Source of the DNA: Psococerastis gibbosa | Lineage: Eukaryota; Arthropoda; Insecta; Psocodea; Psocidae | DNA length: 64,000 nucleotides | Assembly: GCA_963971405.1 (NCBI GenBank) | Contig: OZ020489.1 | Location: 12,958,001 to 13,022,000, forward strand | Direction of reading: 5' to 3' | Shown here: piece by piece, positions 29,950 through 43,300 of the stretch | How the letters are laid out: each line of letters starts with the position of its first letter | Numbering within the stretch: position 1 is the first letter of the stretch | The notes under the pieces: generated by a model | The model's database searches: none | Told to the model about the DNA's origin: nothing | The model's input: the letters and a program-made list of their open reading frames with translations, nothing else | Program-made: the position numbers and the translations under genes

Positions 29950-31014
29950 TTAATGAAACATTTACATTAACAACGTTTAACATGTACACAGCCAATGGGG
30001 CCATTGGACTTAGCAGAAAAAGGGTACAATGCGTTCAAATGGCTCAGACAACAGGTTTGCTTTCAAGATTTCCAACAAAAAGAACTGGGTTTCCACAGGC
30101 ATCGGTTGCTTGCTGACGCCCATAACTCAACATAGGTGTCAGTAGAATTTGCCCCGATATCCAGCTACTATACTTCCAATGCAATGTTTTTAAAAATTAT
30201 TTAAAGTAAAATACTTATTCTTTTAGCACACGGCGATTATTGCTCTCTTCTTTTCTGGTTTGGTATCTTACCATAGTAGACTGATTTTATAAATTCTGTT
30301 TCTTATTATTTTTCTTTAATTGGGCAGAAGAAGCAAGCGACGTATGATACTGCTTGCTGTTAGTCTTAGAGTAGATGTTTTGTAGGAAATACATCTCTTG
30401 AAGATAAGTTCTTACATATGTGTTGTAATATTGATGGACTAGACTTAATGTTGAAATGTGTCTACTTGTTTATTAAAATATATACCGTACAGTAAAAATT
30501 TTGAAAATTATCGCTACTAAAAAATCTGTGGAATCACTACCATTGTCGTAATTTACTTTATGTGCATTTATCTGCTTATATTTTATCATGCCAACAAAAT
30601 TTTCAGATTTTCTCAAATTTGTGTAGTGACAGCCTGCAATGAATCCAGCTAGATAAATTATGAGGTTTGTTCAAGTAAAATATTGAGGTTAGAAAAATAC
30701 CTCATCAGTGGAGTACATAAACTTTATAATCTGTATATTATCTCATTACTCTAAAATGGCATTTTCAATGCTGCAAGTGTGAAAAACTAATATTAGCGGA
30801 GAGAATTCTCACAACCCACTCGGCTATAGTATTATTACTAACTGGCTTAGTCACTTTTCAACCAAACTCCTGTGTATAGCTTATCATTATATTATGTAAA
30901 AAGATGTTGAACCTTAAATTAAAAATTGCACTGTTATTCCATTAGTCTCTCTGTCACCAAATAAAGTAGACCTATACACTTATTTTGTTTCCTCAATAAT
31001 TAATTTCAGCAAGA

Positions 31015-31290
31015 GACTGTATGGTAAGGAATACCCCAGTTGGTAGAGAATTAGACTATGGAGTGGATGGTCGAGGTTGGGGATTTGACTTAAGAGGAAA
31101 AATCTTACTGGGTGCATCCAACCATAATGGGTGCCTTACCTTCAGCGGTAAGGGAAAACGCGGCTGCCGGAAATGTTGCTGACCGCTACATCCTAAATCG
31201 AGTAGTGGTCATCTGTGGTGATCTTTTACCAGTCCTCAGGCCTAGACCCTCATTGTGTTGTGCTACGGTTTTTTTAGAGACGGTATTGTC
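31015..31290 (+). repeat. SINE-like repeat with tRNA-like A box
   Basis: CAGTTGGTAGAGAATTAG resembles a tRNA D-arm/A box. The body matches 7985-8200 in diverged form. 31291-31836 holds nothing recognised. Confidence 0.55.
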
Positions 31291-31836
31291 GGGTGACTGA
31301 ATACAAATCGGAGTGCCCCCCACTATGCGTTTTAGCACAAACCCGATTTTCACAAGAAATATCGATCATAGAGCCATCAAAAATATCCATTAAATTAGCA
31401 AAAATGCTCCTCTACATTTCGATATATGACATGTGGCTTTCACTTACACCAATTGGCCACAGTTCTTGAGCTCCTGCTGTTCCATCTACACTTACCTTAT
31501 GAAGAGTCTCATATTTGGAAACGGGGAGAGTAACAAATGCTTGTTGTATAGAATTTATTTCACGTTTAATGAATTTTCTGCTGGCATTTTTCACCATGAA
31601 AAGCGGGCCAGTATTAATAAGTAATAACTGCTATGACTGTGATTTTCAGTATTTTGTGATTTCCGTGACTTCCGATTTATGGGTAACTCCCGCAATGATC
31701 ACTTGAGGAGGCACGGTATGGAGTATCTACTGGGTGGCATCGTCATGTTCCAATGCATTGCAGTGCCATGCAGTATTCCTACAGATAATTTTCAAGCGGT
31801 CAAGGAAGCCACCATAAATCTGGTACTTTATTTTAA

Positions 31837-32506
31837 TAGGATATAGAGCGTAGAAACTTGGCACACCAAAAACTTCTTATACATATTTGTTATTTAATTT
31901 ACTAAGGAAGTTACTAAAAATGTGGTCTATTTAAGTCGTAGAAAACAATTTCATATGTTACGATCTATTTGGCATGTAGGAGGCTGAACCAAATAAATGA
32001 ACTTATGATTAATATATACAATATAAATACACTTACCCTAATAACATTTTGGAGCCGCTCTCTCTCTTCTTCACAAACTTCTTCTTAGGAGATGCCTCAA
32101 ACTAGTGCTCTGATTGGCTAATACCACAATTGATGACAGCAGGCCATAGGTACACAGGACACACGTGTATTACCTTTTAGCAGTCCAGAGTGAATCATTT
32201 TTATGCAATTGAGGACAATTGTCAGTGCTACACATACTGTACATCATATTATAGGGTATTTTTAATTGTTAGTGTTTTAGGTTTCCCATGAAATTTACTG
32301 GAGGAAATTTTAGTAACTTTCATGAAAGAACTGCTGTGTCTAATATTAAAAACACCTTAAAATATGATATACTGAATAGTCATTTACAACTTGATATTTG
32401 AATACACTAAATTTGTATTAACTTGCATAGTAAATGTAATGAAAAATAAAAAATCTATAAAAAACGTCAGAAATGTGTGTGCCAATTTTCTCCGTTTTAC
32501 ATCCTC
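31837..32506. mobile_element. TTAA-type MITE with an internal insertion
   Basis: TTAA at 31833-31836 and 32507-32510. Arms match family T; about 260 bases in the middle (roughly 31980-32240) are absent from the other copies. Confidence 0.7.
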
Positions 32507-32510
32507 TTAA

Positions 32511-34124
32511 AGATATGAAATTGTGTGAGCACGCCGACGAAAGGCGACTACAACTATTTGCAATAACAATTTCTGATGGTTTACCAATACCAATGCTTTG
32601 GGATAGGGCAAAAAAAATATCCTTTGAATTCAGCTGTTTGGCAGTTATAAACTTATTTTAACACCGGCTAATGTAAATTAACATTTATTGGTATAATTGT
32701 TGTTCAAATTGATGTAATAATCCTCTAGGCATACCCTTAAAATTTTTCCCTGTAAGCTTAATGTTTTAAAGACGAGTCCAACGCTAGAAGTTGACTGGTC
32801 TGGTCCCATCTTAAATGTGATTTTAAATCTGTTGTCAAATTGATGGTCACAATAAAATGTTTTTCAATAAATTGTGTACCTTACTCGTCCTCCACTTACA
32901 TGATTTAAGAAGAAGAGTTAATTACACTTACTTAATAACAAGAATTAATTATACTTGGCTACATTCTTACGCTGCTTATGGTGAGCAACAACTTGGGGTT
33001 GTTTTAAAGGAACTTGCTCCGGATCTTCCAATCCGTTCCGTCTTCGGCCAGCCTCTTCAGACAACGGACATGGCAGTGATGAAAGGAGGCAAGTAAAGGC
33101 ACAGGTGCTTGGTTTGCAAGTTTTCCACTCCCGCAGAATAAAAAAAAGGAAAAAGTCTCCGTACATTGTGCAGTTAAAGTCTCAGAGCAGCTGGTCCAAA
33201 TACTTTTGCACGCGGGCGGCCTATTGCGACATAACTATACATGTATCCTTCCAAGATCGTGTGATTAGTGTCAGCAACCCATCGTGACGTACGGTAACGT
33301 GTGGCCGATCCAATATTGGCTCTCCTCTTGGCAATAGATGCCCCCAATTTTCTTCCTTCCCCTTTACGTTGCAGCACTTCCTCATTGGTTACCCGGTCCA
33401 CGTAATGTTTAACATTTTCCGATAGCACCACACTTCAAAGTCTTCAATATGGCTCCGCACCCATACATCATTATACTCCACTCATGAGACTTGAGGAGAG
33501 ATTTTCTGGTGTAAATCTCAACGTTTTTAAATGTGTTAGGTATTCTTATTCAGTACTAAAACGTAGTATTGTATTTGCAGGCGATACGTTTAATGCCCAA
33601 ATCCTGAAGGTGGCCACATTGACTTCTCGGGGCTGGTTGAACCACAGAACAATATAATATATATGGGTTGTACTTTGTAGGCATGGGTGATGCCATCCCA
33701 TCTTTTGCCAACTGCAGCTGCGCCTGCATCCCATGAATCCGAGACGGCTTTACGGAAAAACGGAAATAACATGTTTTATAATAAAAACATAATTTTGCAT
33801 TATATGGTCTACATTAACGTTTGGTTCATGGAGACAATTTTCTTTCCTTCCTTTAGCTGTAAGGCGTCGGCTTTTTAATCCATTCAAGGGAAGCAGCTGG
33901 CCCGGTAGCCATAACAGTTTCTTCCAGTCAACGCGATGCCTGTTTAGGCACTAAATAATAATTAGGTTCATTAGTATCAGGGCGTTGACTGCTACGGTTA
34001 GTACACTCTTAATGTAAAAAATAATAGCAAATATAATTTGTCAAAGTTTAAACTGCGCGGGAAAATATTGACACGATTTTTCGTGGGACCAGATAATTAC
34101 GTCAACAAATATCGTCAACACAAA
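32511..34124. other. Intergenic upstream of Mob4, nothing recognised
   Basis: Short open frames such as 32857-33096 have no recognisable domain. The Mob4 promoter presumably lies at the right end; no core promoter motif is convincing. Confidence 0.45.
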
Positions 34125-34196
34125 ATGAAGATGGCTGCTGAAGTAAAAACTGAAGCTACTATAATTCGGAGAAATCGTCCAGGAACAAAGCAGGAG
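34125..34196 (+). CDS. Mob4: Mob4 coding exon 1
   Basis: 24 codons from ATG at 34125; a second ATG two codons on gives MAAEV. I prefer the first because the fly protein also starts MKMA. Donor GAG|GTAAAG. Confidence 0.93.
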
Positions 34197-36702
34197 GTAA
34201 AGTAAATTCTGTAAAATATATAGCACTATGCATTCTATAACCTATAAATTTAATTTTTATACATTTCAAGGCTTGAACTCCGTTACCTATTGCCATTGTT
34301 AAGTTCCTTGGCCGACATGGTCTGCCTATCTGCCATTCCCCATATCTTGTCAAAAAGTCATAAGCAGATTTTTGAACCCAAGTCAAAAGCGATATAGATT
34401 GTCATTGGAAGTATAAATATATTGAACAATCGAACTTAAGAAATTGACAACTTTCATTTATTGTTTTTCCGATTTGAAACTAGGCGAGCCCAATATGTAA
34501 GTATTGTCTTTTGGAGCCGGCTATGGTCTTACGTCACTTCCAGGCGCTTGCATTACACCGTTAATTAGAAACGTTTTTATTGATTGCTTCAGGAGTTTTG
34601 CCGATGGCCAGACGAGCCGTTCGAAGAAATGGACAGCACCTTGGCTGTGCAGCAATATATTCAGCAGCAAATTCGCAAAGACCCGTCTGATATTGACGTA
34701 ATTTTAACGCCTCCCGATTCTCAGGATGAAGGTGTCTGGAAATATGAGCATCTTCGCCAGTTCTGTATGGAACTGAACGGTCTAGCGGTAGGTACTTAAA
34801 TAAACGTTTTCGGATTAATGTCAGCACCTAAAGGCTATTTTTTTAGAATTACATGACGTATGGTTCATATTTTGTCAGTCGCATAGCCAAGCAGCCCAGG
34901 AAGTTATTTAGACAGTAGAATTGTATTTTCCAGACAATTTATCGCATTGAGTAAGTAGTAACTGACGCAATTAACCAGCGTTCTTATTACAATTAAGGAC
35001 ATATTAAGCCATTGACCTCGATGGGATAGATAGCGTAGTGGCTATGAAGATAGATATGTATATGGCTATCATTTCATTGAAAATCATGTTTTGATTTTGT
35101 GTGGTTGGTTCTAGGTTGCACTGCAGGAGGAATGCTTTCCTGAAGAGTGCACACAAATGACGGCCACTGAACAGTGGATATTTCTCTGTGCTGCTCACAA
35201 AACACCCAAAGAGTGTCCAGCTATTGACTACACACGGCACACGCTCGACGGAGCTGCGTGTCTTTTAAACAGCAATAAATATTTTCCAAGCAGGTACGTT
35301 TTTAGGAGCGTCTTTAGGCTCGCTACGTAACGACTATACCAGGGCATGTAGAGTAGTGGTATAGACTCCGATTTTAACCCGAAAGGTTATTGGTTCGAGT
35401 CCCACACTTCCTACATTTTCTGGCCGTGCTTCGGAGGACATGTAAAGCAGGCGGTCCCGGGCCTTCCTAGTTGAGTGTAAGAGAGGGCTTTATAGCCCTT
35501 ACTCCGCTAGGTTGGCTTAGTAATAGAAGAAATATGAGGTCAATATTTAACATTCAATAGTCTGAATTTCATAACTTTGACCATCCAGAGGTCTCTGCAG
35601 AAGCTAAATTAGTGGCGACAGCTCACAGTCCAGACAGTCTTGAGTGACCTCACAACCGAAAAAAGTTCTTTTAAAAGTATATCGTTACTAGCCTATATTT
35701 GATATTAAACTGCGTGAACAGTACTTTTAAAGTTTAAATAACTGAACTGGACCATGGCGTATAAAGAATTAATTACCACGCGAATTAAGTAAACATTCTA
35801 ATACCGGTGTTATACACTATACAGTACAACTGCCCTCTCGTTTTCGTTTTCTTTTTGCCATATTGGTACCACTATAAGTAAGTTTCCTTAAGTTAAGCAT
35901 GAGCAACAATTTAATCTCTCGTTGAGAAAGCAATCTGTAATATTAATTCATTTTACTTCAACTCCTGTAAGTAAAGTTACATTCATTAGGGTGCCAACGG
36001 CCTTACCATGTTGATTCCATTAGAGCAGAGCATGTTTCAAACTGCGGCAACTTGGTAGTGTGCACAGCGTTGGCAGGGGAACCTGGTGGGACATGATAAC
36101 GCGCTTTGGCAGTATAAGTCGAGTCCTGGTCACCTCCGATTTAATCGTGTGACTTTACCATGTTTCCCAAGTGGTTCGGAATCCACTATAATCAGGAGGT
36201 CCACCCTGTCAGTCAACTCCCCTTTCCCCGAGGTGAAAGAGTCTGCCCTTAGGGTGCCTCAAGTTAACATACTCACTCCCCCCGCCAGGCTGACAGGGTT
36301 GCTTAAAGCAAGAATGCTGAAAGCAGGCGTTAGAAACAACAACACATTCATTAGGGTTAATTTAAAATATTTCAATCTTATTCCAAGAGAAGTTATTCTA
36401 AACGCCGTGGTAGGCATGCTGGTGGAATAAATTAATTTATCAACTGATTGCAACTATTATTTTTCAGGGTTAACATCAAAGACTCGTCTGTAGCGAAACT
36501 AGGCTCAGTTTGCCGGCGTGTGTACCGCATATTCTCCCACGCATACTTCCACCATCGGCGCATATTCGACGTGTTTGAAAACGAAGCTCACCTCTGCAAA
36601 AGGTTCACAGTTTTTGTTATCAAGTATAATCTCATGTCAAAGGACAATTTGATTGTGCCCATTATAAAGGAGGACAACATCGGTGGTGAGTCCGAGGCTT
36701 GA
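34125..36702 (+). CDS. Mob4: MOB4 / phocein, complete
   Basis: Four coding exons: 34125-34196, 34593-34787, 35115-35293, 36468-36702. They total 681 nt, 226 residues plus TGA; human MOB4 is 225. MOB4 is a kinase-adaptor-fold protein and a core subunit of STRIPAK (PP2A-striatin) complexes, where it links MST/GCK kinases and the phosphatase. The start MKMA matches the fly protein. Conserved blocks include [68 protein letters not shown] and [13 protein letters not shown]. The likely zinc ligands are C96, C101, H173 and H178. The C-terminus is GESEA as in other animals. All introns are GT-AG and the frame is intact, so the gene should be functional. Confidence 0.97.
34593..34787 (+). CDS. Mob4: Mob4 coding exon 2
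   Basis: 65 whole codons, [20 protein letters not shown] to [10 protein letters not shown]. Acceptor TTGATTGCTTCAG, donor GTAGGT. Confidence 0.97.
35115..35293 (+). CDS. Mob4: Mob4 coding exon 3
   Basis: 179 nt, phase 0 to phase 2. It carries the first zinc pair CFPEEC and [20 protein letters not shown]. The last Arg codon is split AG|G. Confidence 0.97.
35341..35545 (+). mobile_element. tRNA-Glu-derived SINE, copy S4
   Basis: In Mob4 intron 3, sense orientation, with GGTTCGAGTCCCACACTTCC and the full body to GGTTGGCTTAGTAATAGAA. Confidence 0.87.
36000..36345 (+). repeat. Family C repeat in Mob4 intron 3
   Basis: Uninterrupted copy. It supplies the empty site (CCCTTAGGGTGCC) for the MITE insertion at 2156 and the context for the SINE at 2661. 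Confidence 0.82.
36468..36702 (+). CDS. Mob4: Mob4 coding exon 4 and stop
   Basis: Phase 2 start. [20 protein letters not shown] and YFHHRRIFD carry the second zinc pair (H173, H178). TGA at 36700-36702. Confidence 0.97.
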
Positions 36703-36959
36703 ATGTGACAAACTGAACCTAGGACGTAGAGAATTGACGCCCTTTTGCATTGGAGTTTGGGCCCAAATACTGAGGAGTTAATTTTAGAAAAGCAGAACCG
36801 GCCCGAAGCGCTTGAGGCACGCAGGAGCGTCATGAGTTAGACCACGGCCGCTGTGACTTGTTAATAACTTGTTATTGCTTTCGCTTGTCTGAAGCCGGCT
36901 TCGCTTTTCATAGGAGTAGTAGTAGTCGGTGACTTTTTAAATATATTAAGGTAAATATT

Positions 36960-37400
36960 CCCAAATACTTAAAAAAAACCAGGCCTGGGTATGTTTGACT
37001 AAATTAAGTTCACAGACGCTAAGATATGAAATTGGTCTTACTAAAAATACATAAAAAAAAAAAGTTTTCATTGAAAACATGCATTTTAGCACCTGAATTA
37101 CTATCGCTCTAGAAAAACACGATAAAATGCATTACAGATTTTATAGAATAGTTGCAAATTAGACGGCTTTTTTTAGAAAGCTTGTATTTTTTACGCATTT
37201 TTCATTAGACCATTTGCTTATCTTTGTGGGTGTGAAACGAGGAATTAAATGAATCAGAAAATAAAGTACCAAGAAAAAAAAATGGACAAGGCGGGATTTA
37301 AACCCTTGCCGGGGTATCGTATTTTACCTCTACACAGCGGTCTATGGGTGTTGAGCCCTGCCGGGTCCAGTTTTTTCTTGATTCTCTATTTTCAGATTTA
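36960..37400. repeat. Family D half-copy, possible poly-A signal, tRNA T-arm repeat
   Basis: 36960-37255 resembles the family D copies at 39320-39630, 55430-55620 and 61595-61885. AATAAA at 37260-37265 could serve Mob4 but lies at a repeat edge. 37275-37400 is a T-arm repeat (GGCGGGATTTAAACCC ... CCGGGTCCAGTTTTTTC) like 55160-55311. Confidence 0.5.
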
Positions 37401-37439
37401 ATATTCTAAGCAGGTTGCCTCTTCAGCCTAGTCACTTAA

Positions 37440-37790
37440 TGTTTTCCAACGGCTGCTTTAAGCAACCCTGTCAACCTGGCGGTGGGGGCGAGCCTGTTTA
37501 TTAACTTGAGGCACCCTAAGGGCAGACTACTTCACCTCGAGGAGAAGGGGAGTTGACTGACATGGTGGACCTCCTGATTATAGTGGATTCCGAACCACTT
37601 GGGGAACACAGTAAAATCACACGATTAATTCGGAGGTGACCGGGACTCGACACGCACTCAGACTGACTGGTATAGTCTCAGCACGTTATCATGTCCCCCT
37701 GCCAACGCTGTGCACACTACCAAGTTTGCCGCAGTTTGGAACAGGCTCTGTTCTGGTGGATTCAACTTGGTATGGCCGTTGGTTACTTAA
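37440..37790 (-). repeat. Family C repeat, inverted copy
   Basis: Complement of 36000-36345, from GCAACCCTGTCAACCTGGCG to TTCAACTTGGTATGG. 37791-38110 holds nothing recognised. Confidence 0.82.
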
Positions 37791-38114
37791 TTAGTCAAAC
37801 TGATAAAAAAATACCCATGCCTGCTTGTTTACAAAATAGTATGAAATCTAAGATCATAACATTTGCGGACAAAACTTAAGGAGTCATCGACAAGCAGCCT
37901 ACTAAAATAAAATGATTCCTACAAGTTGAAGATTGAAGGAAATGTTAGATAATGTAGTTTCTTATAATCTGTCATTTCTATCATTCTAATCCTAGTCTCA
38001 GTTCTTAAATTTTCCGTGACCCCAGTTGTGTCTTCTCCCTGTTACTTTATTGGATGTGATTGAGGTTTAAGGGAGGCATGCGCAGTCGTACTTTTAGTGT
38101 AAAGGATCTCTTAA

Positions 38115-38500
38115 GAGGATATGATAGGTAGAAAATTGGCACACCAAAATTAAATACTTTTAATTTTTTATTTAATTAACTCAGCAAGTTATTGAAAAAT
38201 TGGCTTATTTAAGTTGCAGAAGACAACTTCATGCAGTATGTAATAGGGTATTTTTTAATTTTTGGTTTGGTAGTTCTGCCAAAAATCCTAGATTACGCGA
38301 AATTTTAGTCTCCTTTGGTATTTAAATGAAAGAACTAAGGTACTAAAAATTAATATTTCCTACTATGTGATGCATGAAGTAGTCTCCTACAACTACATGA
38401 GCCAAATCTTTAATAACATGCTTTGTTAATGAAATAAAAAATAAAAAGTCAATAAAAACAACAAATTGTTGGGTGCTCATTTTCTTCATAGCATGTCCTC
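38115..38500. mobile_element. TTAA-type MITE (family T)
   Basis: TTAA at 38111-38114 and 38501-38504. 386-base palindrome with GTAGAAAATTGGCACACCAA on the left and its mirror on the right. Confidence 0.85.
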
Positions 38501-38740
38501 TTAAACGAACTTTTAACTTCCCTTCCGATAGATTCTAAATGATTTTAAATAATTTTAGGAATAACTGCGCATATCTTCCCTAGTATTGATATGAATGCTC
38601 TGGTTTGTAGCGTAGTTGTGAGTTTTATTTTTAAATTTAGACCGCGTGCTAGCCAATTCCCCAATGCTAACAAACTTTGACAAAGAGATTGCCCCTGGGT
38701 TCTCGTTCTATAAAAATGTCTGTGTGTCTATCACTTTGGC

Positions 38741-38890
38741 CCGATACACTCGTACGGTTCAAACGCTAGGGAGGGGTAAACCGTACCACGACCAGCTAGG
38801 GTCAGAAATCTGCTGAAGTAAACTCAGGTTTTGCACTCATGGCACATTTTTCAGCAAAATGCTGGCGTTTGAATCGTCCGTGTGTACGTG
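38741..38890. repeat. Short inverted repeat
   Basis: ACTCGTACGGTTCAAACGCTAG faces GCTGGCGTTTGAATCGTCCG about 120 bases away. Possibly a small foldback element related to 5049-5855 by its ACACACGGA-type end. Confidence 0.5.
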
Positions 38891-39319
38891 AACGTGAAAA
38901 AAATGTGGATGTAATTTCTCATTCTCAGCCTAAAACTTGGAAATAATCTAAGCATTGCATGTTCATTCCAAATTTTAGACTGCGAACTATAAATAATATA
39001 AATATTGCATAAGATATACCCTGGAGTGAAAAAACTTTAGCAGTTGCCCTTAAGACAGAGATTTTGCAATTTTTTCCAAACAGATGAACCAATTTAAAAA
39101 AAGTTAATTAAAGCCACAAAAATTGAAACAAATGGTCAGATGGAAAGTTCCTAAAAATGCTAGCTTGCTCAAAAAGCAGACTATTTGCCCAACTAAGTTA
39201 CTCGTGTTTTATAAAATCTGTTTAATACACATTATCTTTTTTTTTCTTAATTTGCACATGTAAAATGTAAATCTATGCAGGGAAAGCTTTACGTAAATTT
39301 TTGATCTGATCATTTTTAT

Positions 39320-39630
39320 GTCTTTGTGTTAATTGATTTCTTGACGAAATTAATTAATTCCTCGTTCCACAGCCGCAAAGATGCTAAATTTGCTATATAT
39401 TTTTTTAAGAATACAATCTTTCTAAAAAAGAAAAATTACCGGACTAATGTACTCCCCCCCCCTAAAATCGATGGACGCGTTTTTATACTAATAATTGGTC
39501 ATATGCGAAAATGCAAATTTATTGTGAAAGCTTATATTTTTAATGCATTTTTCATAAGTCCATTTTTATATTCATATCTTTGAAGCTGTGCAATAAAGAA
39601 TTAATTTATTTTGTCAAAATGACTTGGCGT
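39320..39630. repeat. Family D foldback
   Basis: TTTCTTGACGAAATTAATTA with CGCAAAGATG on the left faces ATATCTTTGAAGC and TTAATTTATTTTGTCAAAAT on the right. Similar to 61595-61885. Confidence 0.6.
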
Positions 39631-39698
39631 CAGGATGTTTACAAAATCTCAGCGTTGAACACGGTTTCTTATCCGATGACTGTATTGTATAGTATTAA

Positions 39699-40076
39699 GA
39701 GGATGTGGAACGTATAAAATTGGCACACCGATATCTGATGTTTTCATTAAATTTTTATTTTTTAATAAATTTGCTAAATTATAAAAGATTTAGTCTATTC
39801 AAGTTGTGGAAGACTATTTCGCATATCATATTGTAAGGTAATTTTAATTTTAAAAAAGGCAGCAGTTATTTCATGAAAGTTGCTGGGGAATAAAATTTCC
39901 CCCTGTAAAGTCACTTCATGGAAAAACTATACTAGAAACAATTAAAAATGCTCTATACTATTATGGATGAAATAGTCTTCTATAACTTGAATATGCCAGA
40001 TTTTTAATAAAACTTGCTTAATAAAAAAATGAAGTATCAGATTTTGGGGTGCCAATTTTCTACAATACACATCCTC
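39699..40076. mobile_element. TTAA-type MITE (family T)
   Basis: TTAA at 39695-39698 and 40077-40080; 378 bases. 40081-41313 has no gene or clear element. Confidence 0.83.
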
Positions 40077-41313
40077 TTAAATGGTATTGGATTTAAACAA
40101 TGCTAAATTTGCTCCTTTATATTAACAATAATACTCCTAAACGTAGGAAAAGGGAATAAAGTGATACTTTTGTTTATTGAATCTGACGTAATTTGCTGAT
40201 AAATCTATAAGAAGACTGGGCTTTCTTTGGTTGTGTTATGGAAATGGGTTTGTTTCTATTTGCTCATCACTCGACGAATGAATTTATTTATCAGAAAATG
40301 ATGGCGGATACAGTGAAATTTGCACTTTACACACCTTATTCAAGAATGTATCTATTGTGTGAAACATAGAAGTAAGATACCGTACAATAACAGTTTACAG
40401 CAACTGGCTTTATACTGTATAATTTCTACTTATTTATTATAATACAAAATACATTGTATATTCAAAATTGCAAATGCTGCTCATTTTCCCTGTCTCCCTC
40501 ACTGAACTCAAAACTGATCTGTCAAAACATTATATCCAGCTTTTTATGCACTTGCAATTTCATACTGTAGCAATTATTATGGATTTAATTGGCAAACTAT
40601 GTTTGATCCTGTACACAATCAAACATTTCTGTACAGTAGTGGTAGCCGCTTTGTGGTATTTTCAGGTTACCGTACTTAATATATAGTAAAAAATAAAATT
40701 CACAAAAGGTTGTCGTTAATTGAGGAGGCTGTTTACAAACATGGCCAACTCCAAGTTGTAGAATTTTTCAGGAGAGCGGATTTACTGTAGAAAATTGCAT
40801 TAAGTTTATAGCTAATCCTAGACTTCTCAGCGCTTCTGTGCGCAATCTGGCTGATTTTGTTACTTTATTTTACAACGCGCAGGTGGACATTAAAATTTTC
40901 TGCAAGGTCGGATCAAAACCCCATTTTTTGAAAAAATGGAGTTGGCCACGTTTGTAACCAAGCTCCTCAATTAATAATCAATTTATCATAGTAATTACCT
41001 TTATATACAATATATACCTAGGTTCGGTTAGGATAGGTTAGGTTCTTAGTCAAAACAATTTTAAGGAAGTTACACACTAGACAGTTACATAGATCTAATT
41101 ATAAATTGTAATATGTAACGTTTCGCTTCCACGAAGTTACTAGGGAAACCCTCACCGAGATTATTTAAATTGACGAACTTCATTTTTATTTTATTTTTCA
41201 ACCAACAAGGGGTCAGGCCCGGGTCCACCATAGCTTGAATAGTATCGGTAAGGAACATGCGCATTTGGCACCGCCACCTACCAATGAATGGCGGAGTCGT
41301 GCAGTATTCCTTA

Positions 41314-41697
41314 GGCGCCCATTCCACCGACCGGCTAGGGCTATTTACTAAAACGGTGACGTGGTAGCAGACATTCAAGACTTAGGCGCGGTTTCCATCG
41401 ACCTCGCATTGCAGAATTGACGGAAATGTTTATTTTCCTCTATGCCATAGTTAAAATTGATCAATGATCATACAGTAAAATCACAAACAAACAAACTAAA
41501 ATTAAAAAATGGCGTCATGGGATATGTTAAGTACAAACATTTTAATAGATTTCTATAAAAAGAAAAATTCTAATTTCCGTCAATGTCATTTGAATTCTGC
41601 AATGCGAGGTCGGTGGAAACGCCACCTAAGTCTTGAATGTCTGCTACCACGTCACCGTTTTTGTAAATAGCCCTAGCCGGTCGGTGGAATGGGCGCC
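41314..41697 (+). mobile_element. Composite nested MITE, family N
   Basis: TTA on both sides (41311-41313, 41698-41700). Outer arms GGCGCCCATTCCACCGACCG; inner unit at the centre after CATTCAAGACTTA. Outer arms are nearly perfect complements, so a recent copy. Confidence 0.9.
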
Positions 41698-42286
41698 TTA
41701 CGTATGATTTTCAAGCAATGATGGGACCCGCCCTTTGTTGGCGAGCCATGATGAGGAAACTTGAAAACTACTACTTAGCTTACTTGACAGTTTATCTGAC
41801 ATTATCCAAACGAGCCCTTACTTGGGCTTATAATAACACTGACAGCTGACTACTATCTACCACTTTTAGTGTATTGTTGAAGGAGTTGCGCGTGTCGTGG
41901 CGACTTATGCCTTCTCTGCTTAGGTCTAGCTGCATTCTTCCTTTTATTTTCGGTAAGCAGTCCTTGATATCTAAAATAATAAGAGAAATGGTAAGTTAAG
42001 CTTCTATTCATATTGCGACAGCTGTCATTTAAGTACAAGTAGGCTGTTAGGAACGGTGAAACACTGCTAGAGTGATATGTGATATTACTTTTAGCTAGTA
42101 TAGTTATACATAGAGGTGTTCATCATTACACCCGCCTTTTCAGGTGCCGGTAACACAATATATAAAGGTATGTCCAACAATCGTTTGATGTCTCATGGCG
42201 GTGCCGTCTTAAGTTCTAGGGCCTATATAGGAGAAGCTGGATGTTCGAGCGCGCCAAAAAAAAATGTTTTGAATCCTGTGCCCACC

Positions 42287-42772
42287 TGCAGGCTGATCAT
42301 GGCGATTTTAATCCCGGGGGTAAAATATTACCATGTCACGAGATGGTATTAATTAAATTGTTTAAAATAAAAGACCAGCAAATTTGAGATTTTTTAAATT
42401 TTTGATGTTGGTAATCGTCGCAAGCACGGAAAATTCAAATTGCGTCTATTTAAACAATTGAATGATTTTCAGCTACATTTTTGGTGAGTTTCATCATTTT
42501 TTTCTGCCTTAGATTTAGAAAAGTTATTTATAATCCCTGTAATATATTAATTCAAAATTAAAACATGTTTATTTCTAGGGCGATATGTGTTTTTATTTGT
42601 TATTTATATTTGCGACGGCAGCGTCGCGTCAGTTCAGCTCTTCAGTATTGCCAACATCACAATTTAAAAAATTCTGAAAGTTGCTTGTCTTTTCTTTTAA
42701 ACAATTGAATTAATACAATCAAGTGACATGGTATTATTACCCCCGGAATTATAATCACCATGATCAGCCTGC
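42287..42772. mobile_element. Foldback element with CAGGCTGATCATGG ends
   Basis: GGCTGATCATGGCGATTTTA and CCCGGGGGTAAAATATTACC face their complements at 42720-42772; AAACAATTGAAT is mirrored inside. The flanks near 42225, 42790 and 43015 are copies of another repeat (CCAGGTGGYCCCAGG). Confidence 0.72.
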
Positions 42773-43300
42773 TGATGCCCCGCCCCGCCTCCTCCGACCA
42801 GGCATTGAAAAAACGTGCCAGGTGGTCCCAGGGTTCAAAAAATATTTTTTGGCGCGGACGAATGTCCCATCTCACTAGTCACAAGCCGTATAGAAGTTGG
42901 TGGGCTATGCCGCCACTTACGTAACAGTGGGCTATGTTTCGTTGTGATTGGTCTATTTTTTTTAAAAATGCTGCCACGTTTTCTATGACCAGCAATTGAA
43001 AAACGTACCTACCAGGTGGCCCCAGGATTCAAAAAAATACTTTTGACGCGCTCGAATGTCCCATATAATATCTCCTAGAAATAGGTACATATCGAAGCCA
43101 GGGCCGTCCATTCATTGCCGGGACTTTTAACATGATCGTGGGACACGCCATAAACAGTTGAGGAGTATAGAATGCAGGCAGCCATGATGATATTGATTTT
43201 CTCCGACCCTGACCAACCGCGCGACACATTTGTCAGTCTTCAAGGAAAAAGATTTTTTTAGCGACTTCGGTGGCAATGCGGTAGGGTGCTTGTACTTGTG

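Noticed and set aside
32857-33096. Small open frame as a gene upstream of Mob4
   Set aside because: No recognisable domain, no convincing splice sites and codon use like random AT-rich sequence.
36086-36430. 114-residue open frame in Mob4 intron 3
   Set aside because: It is family C repeat sequence, found in several other places and orientations.
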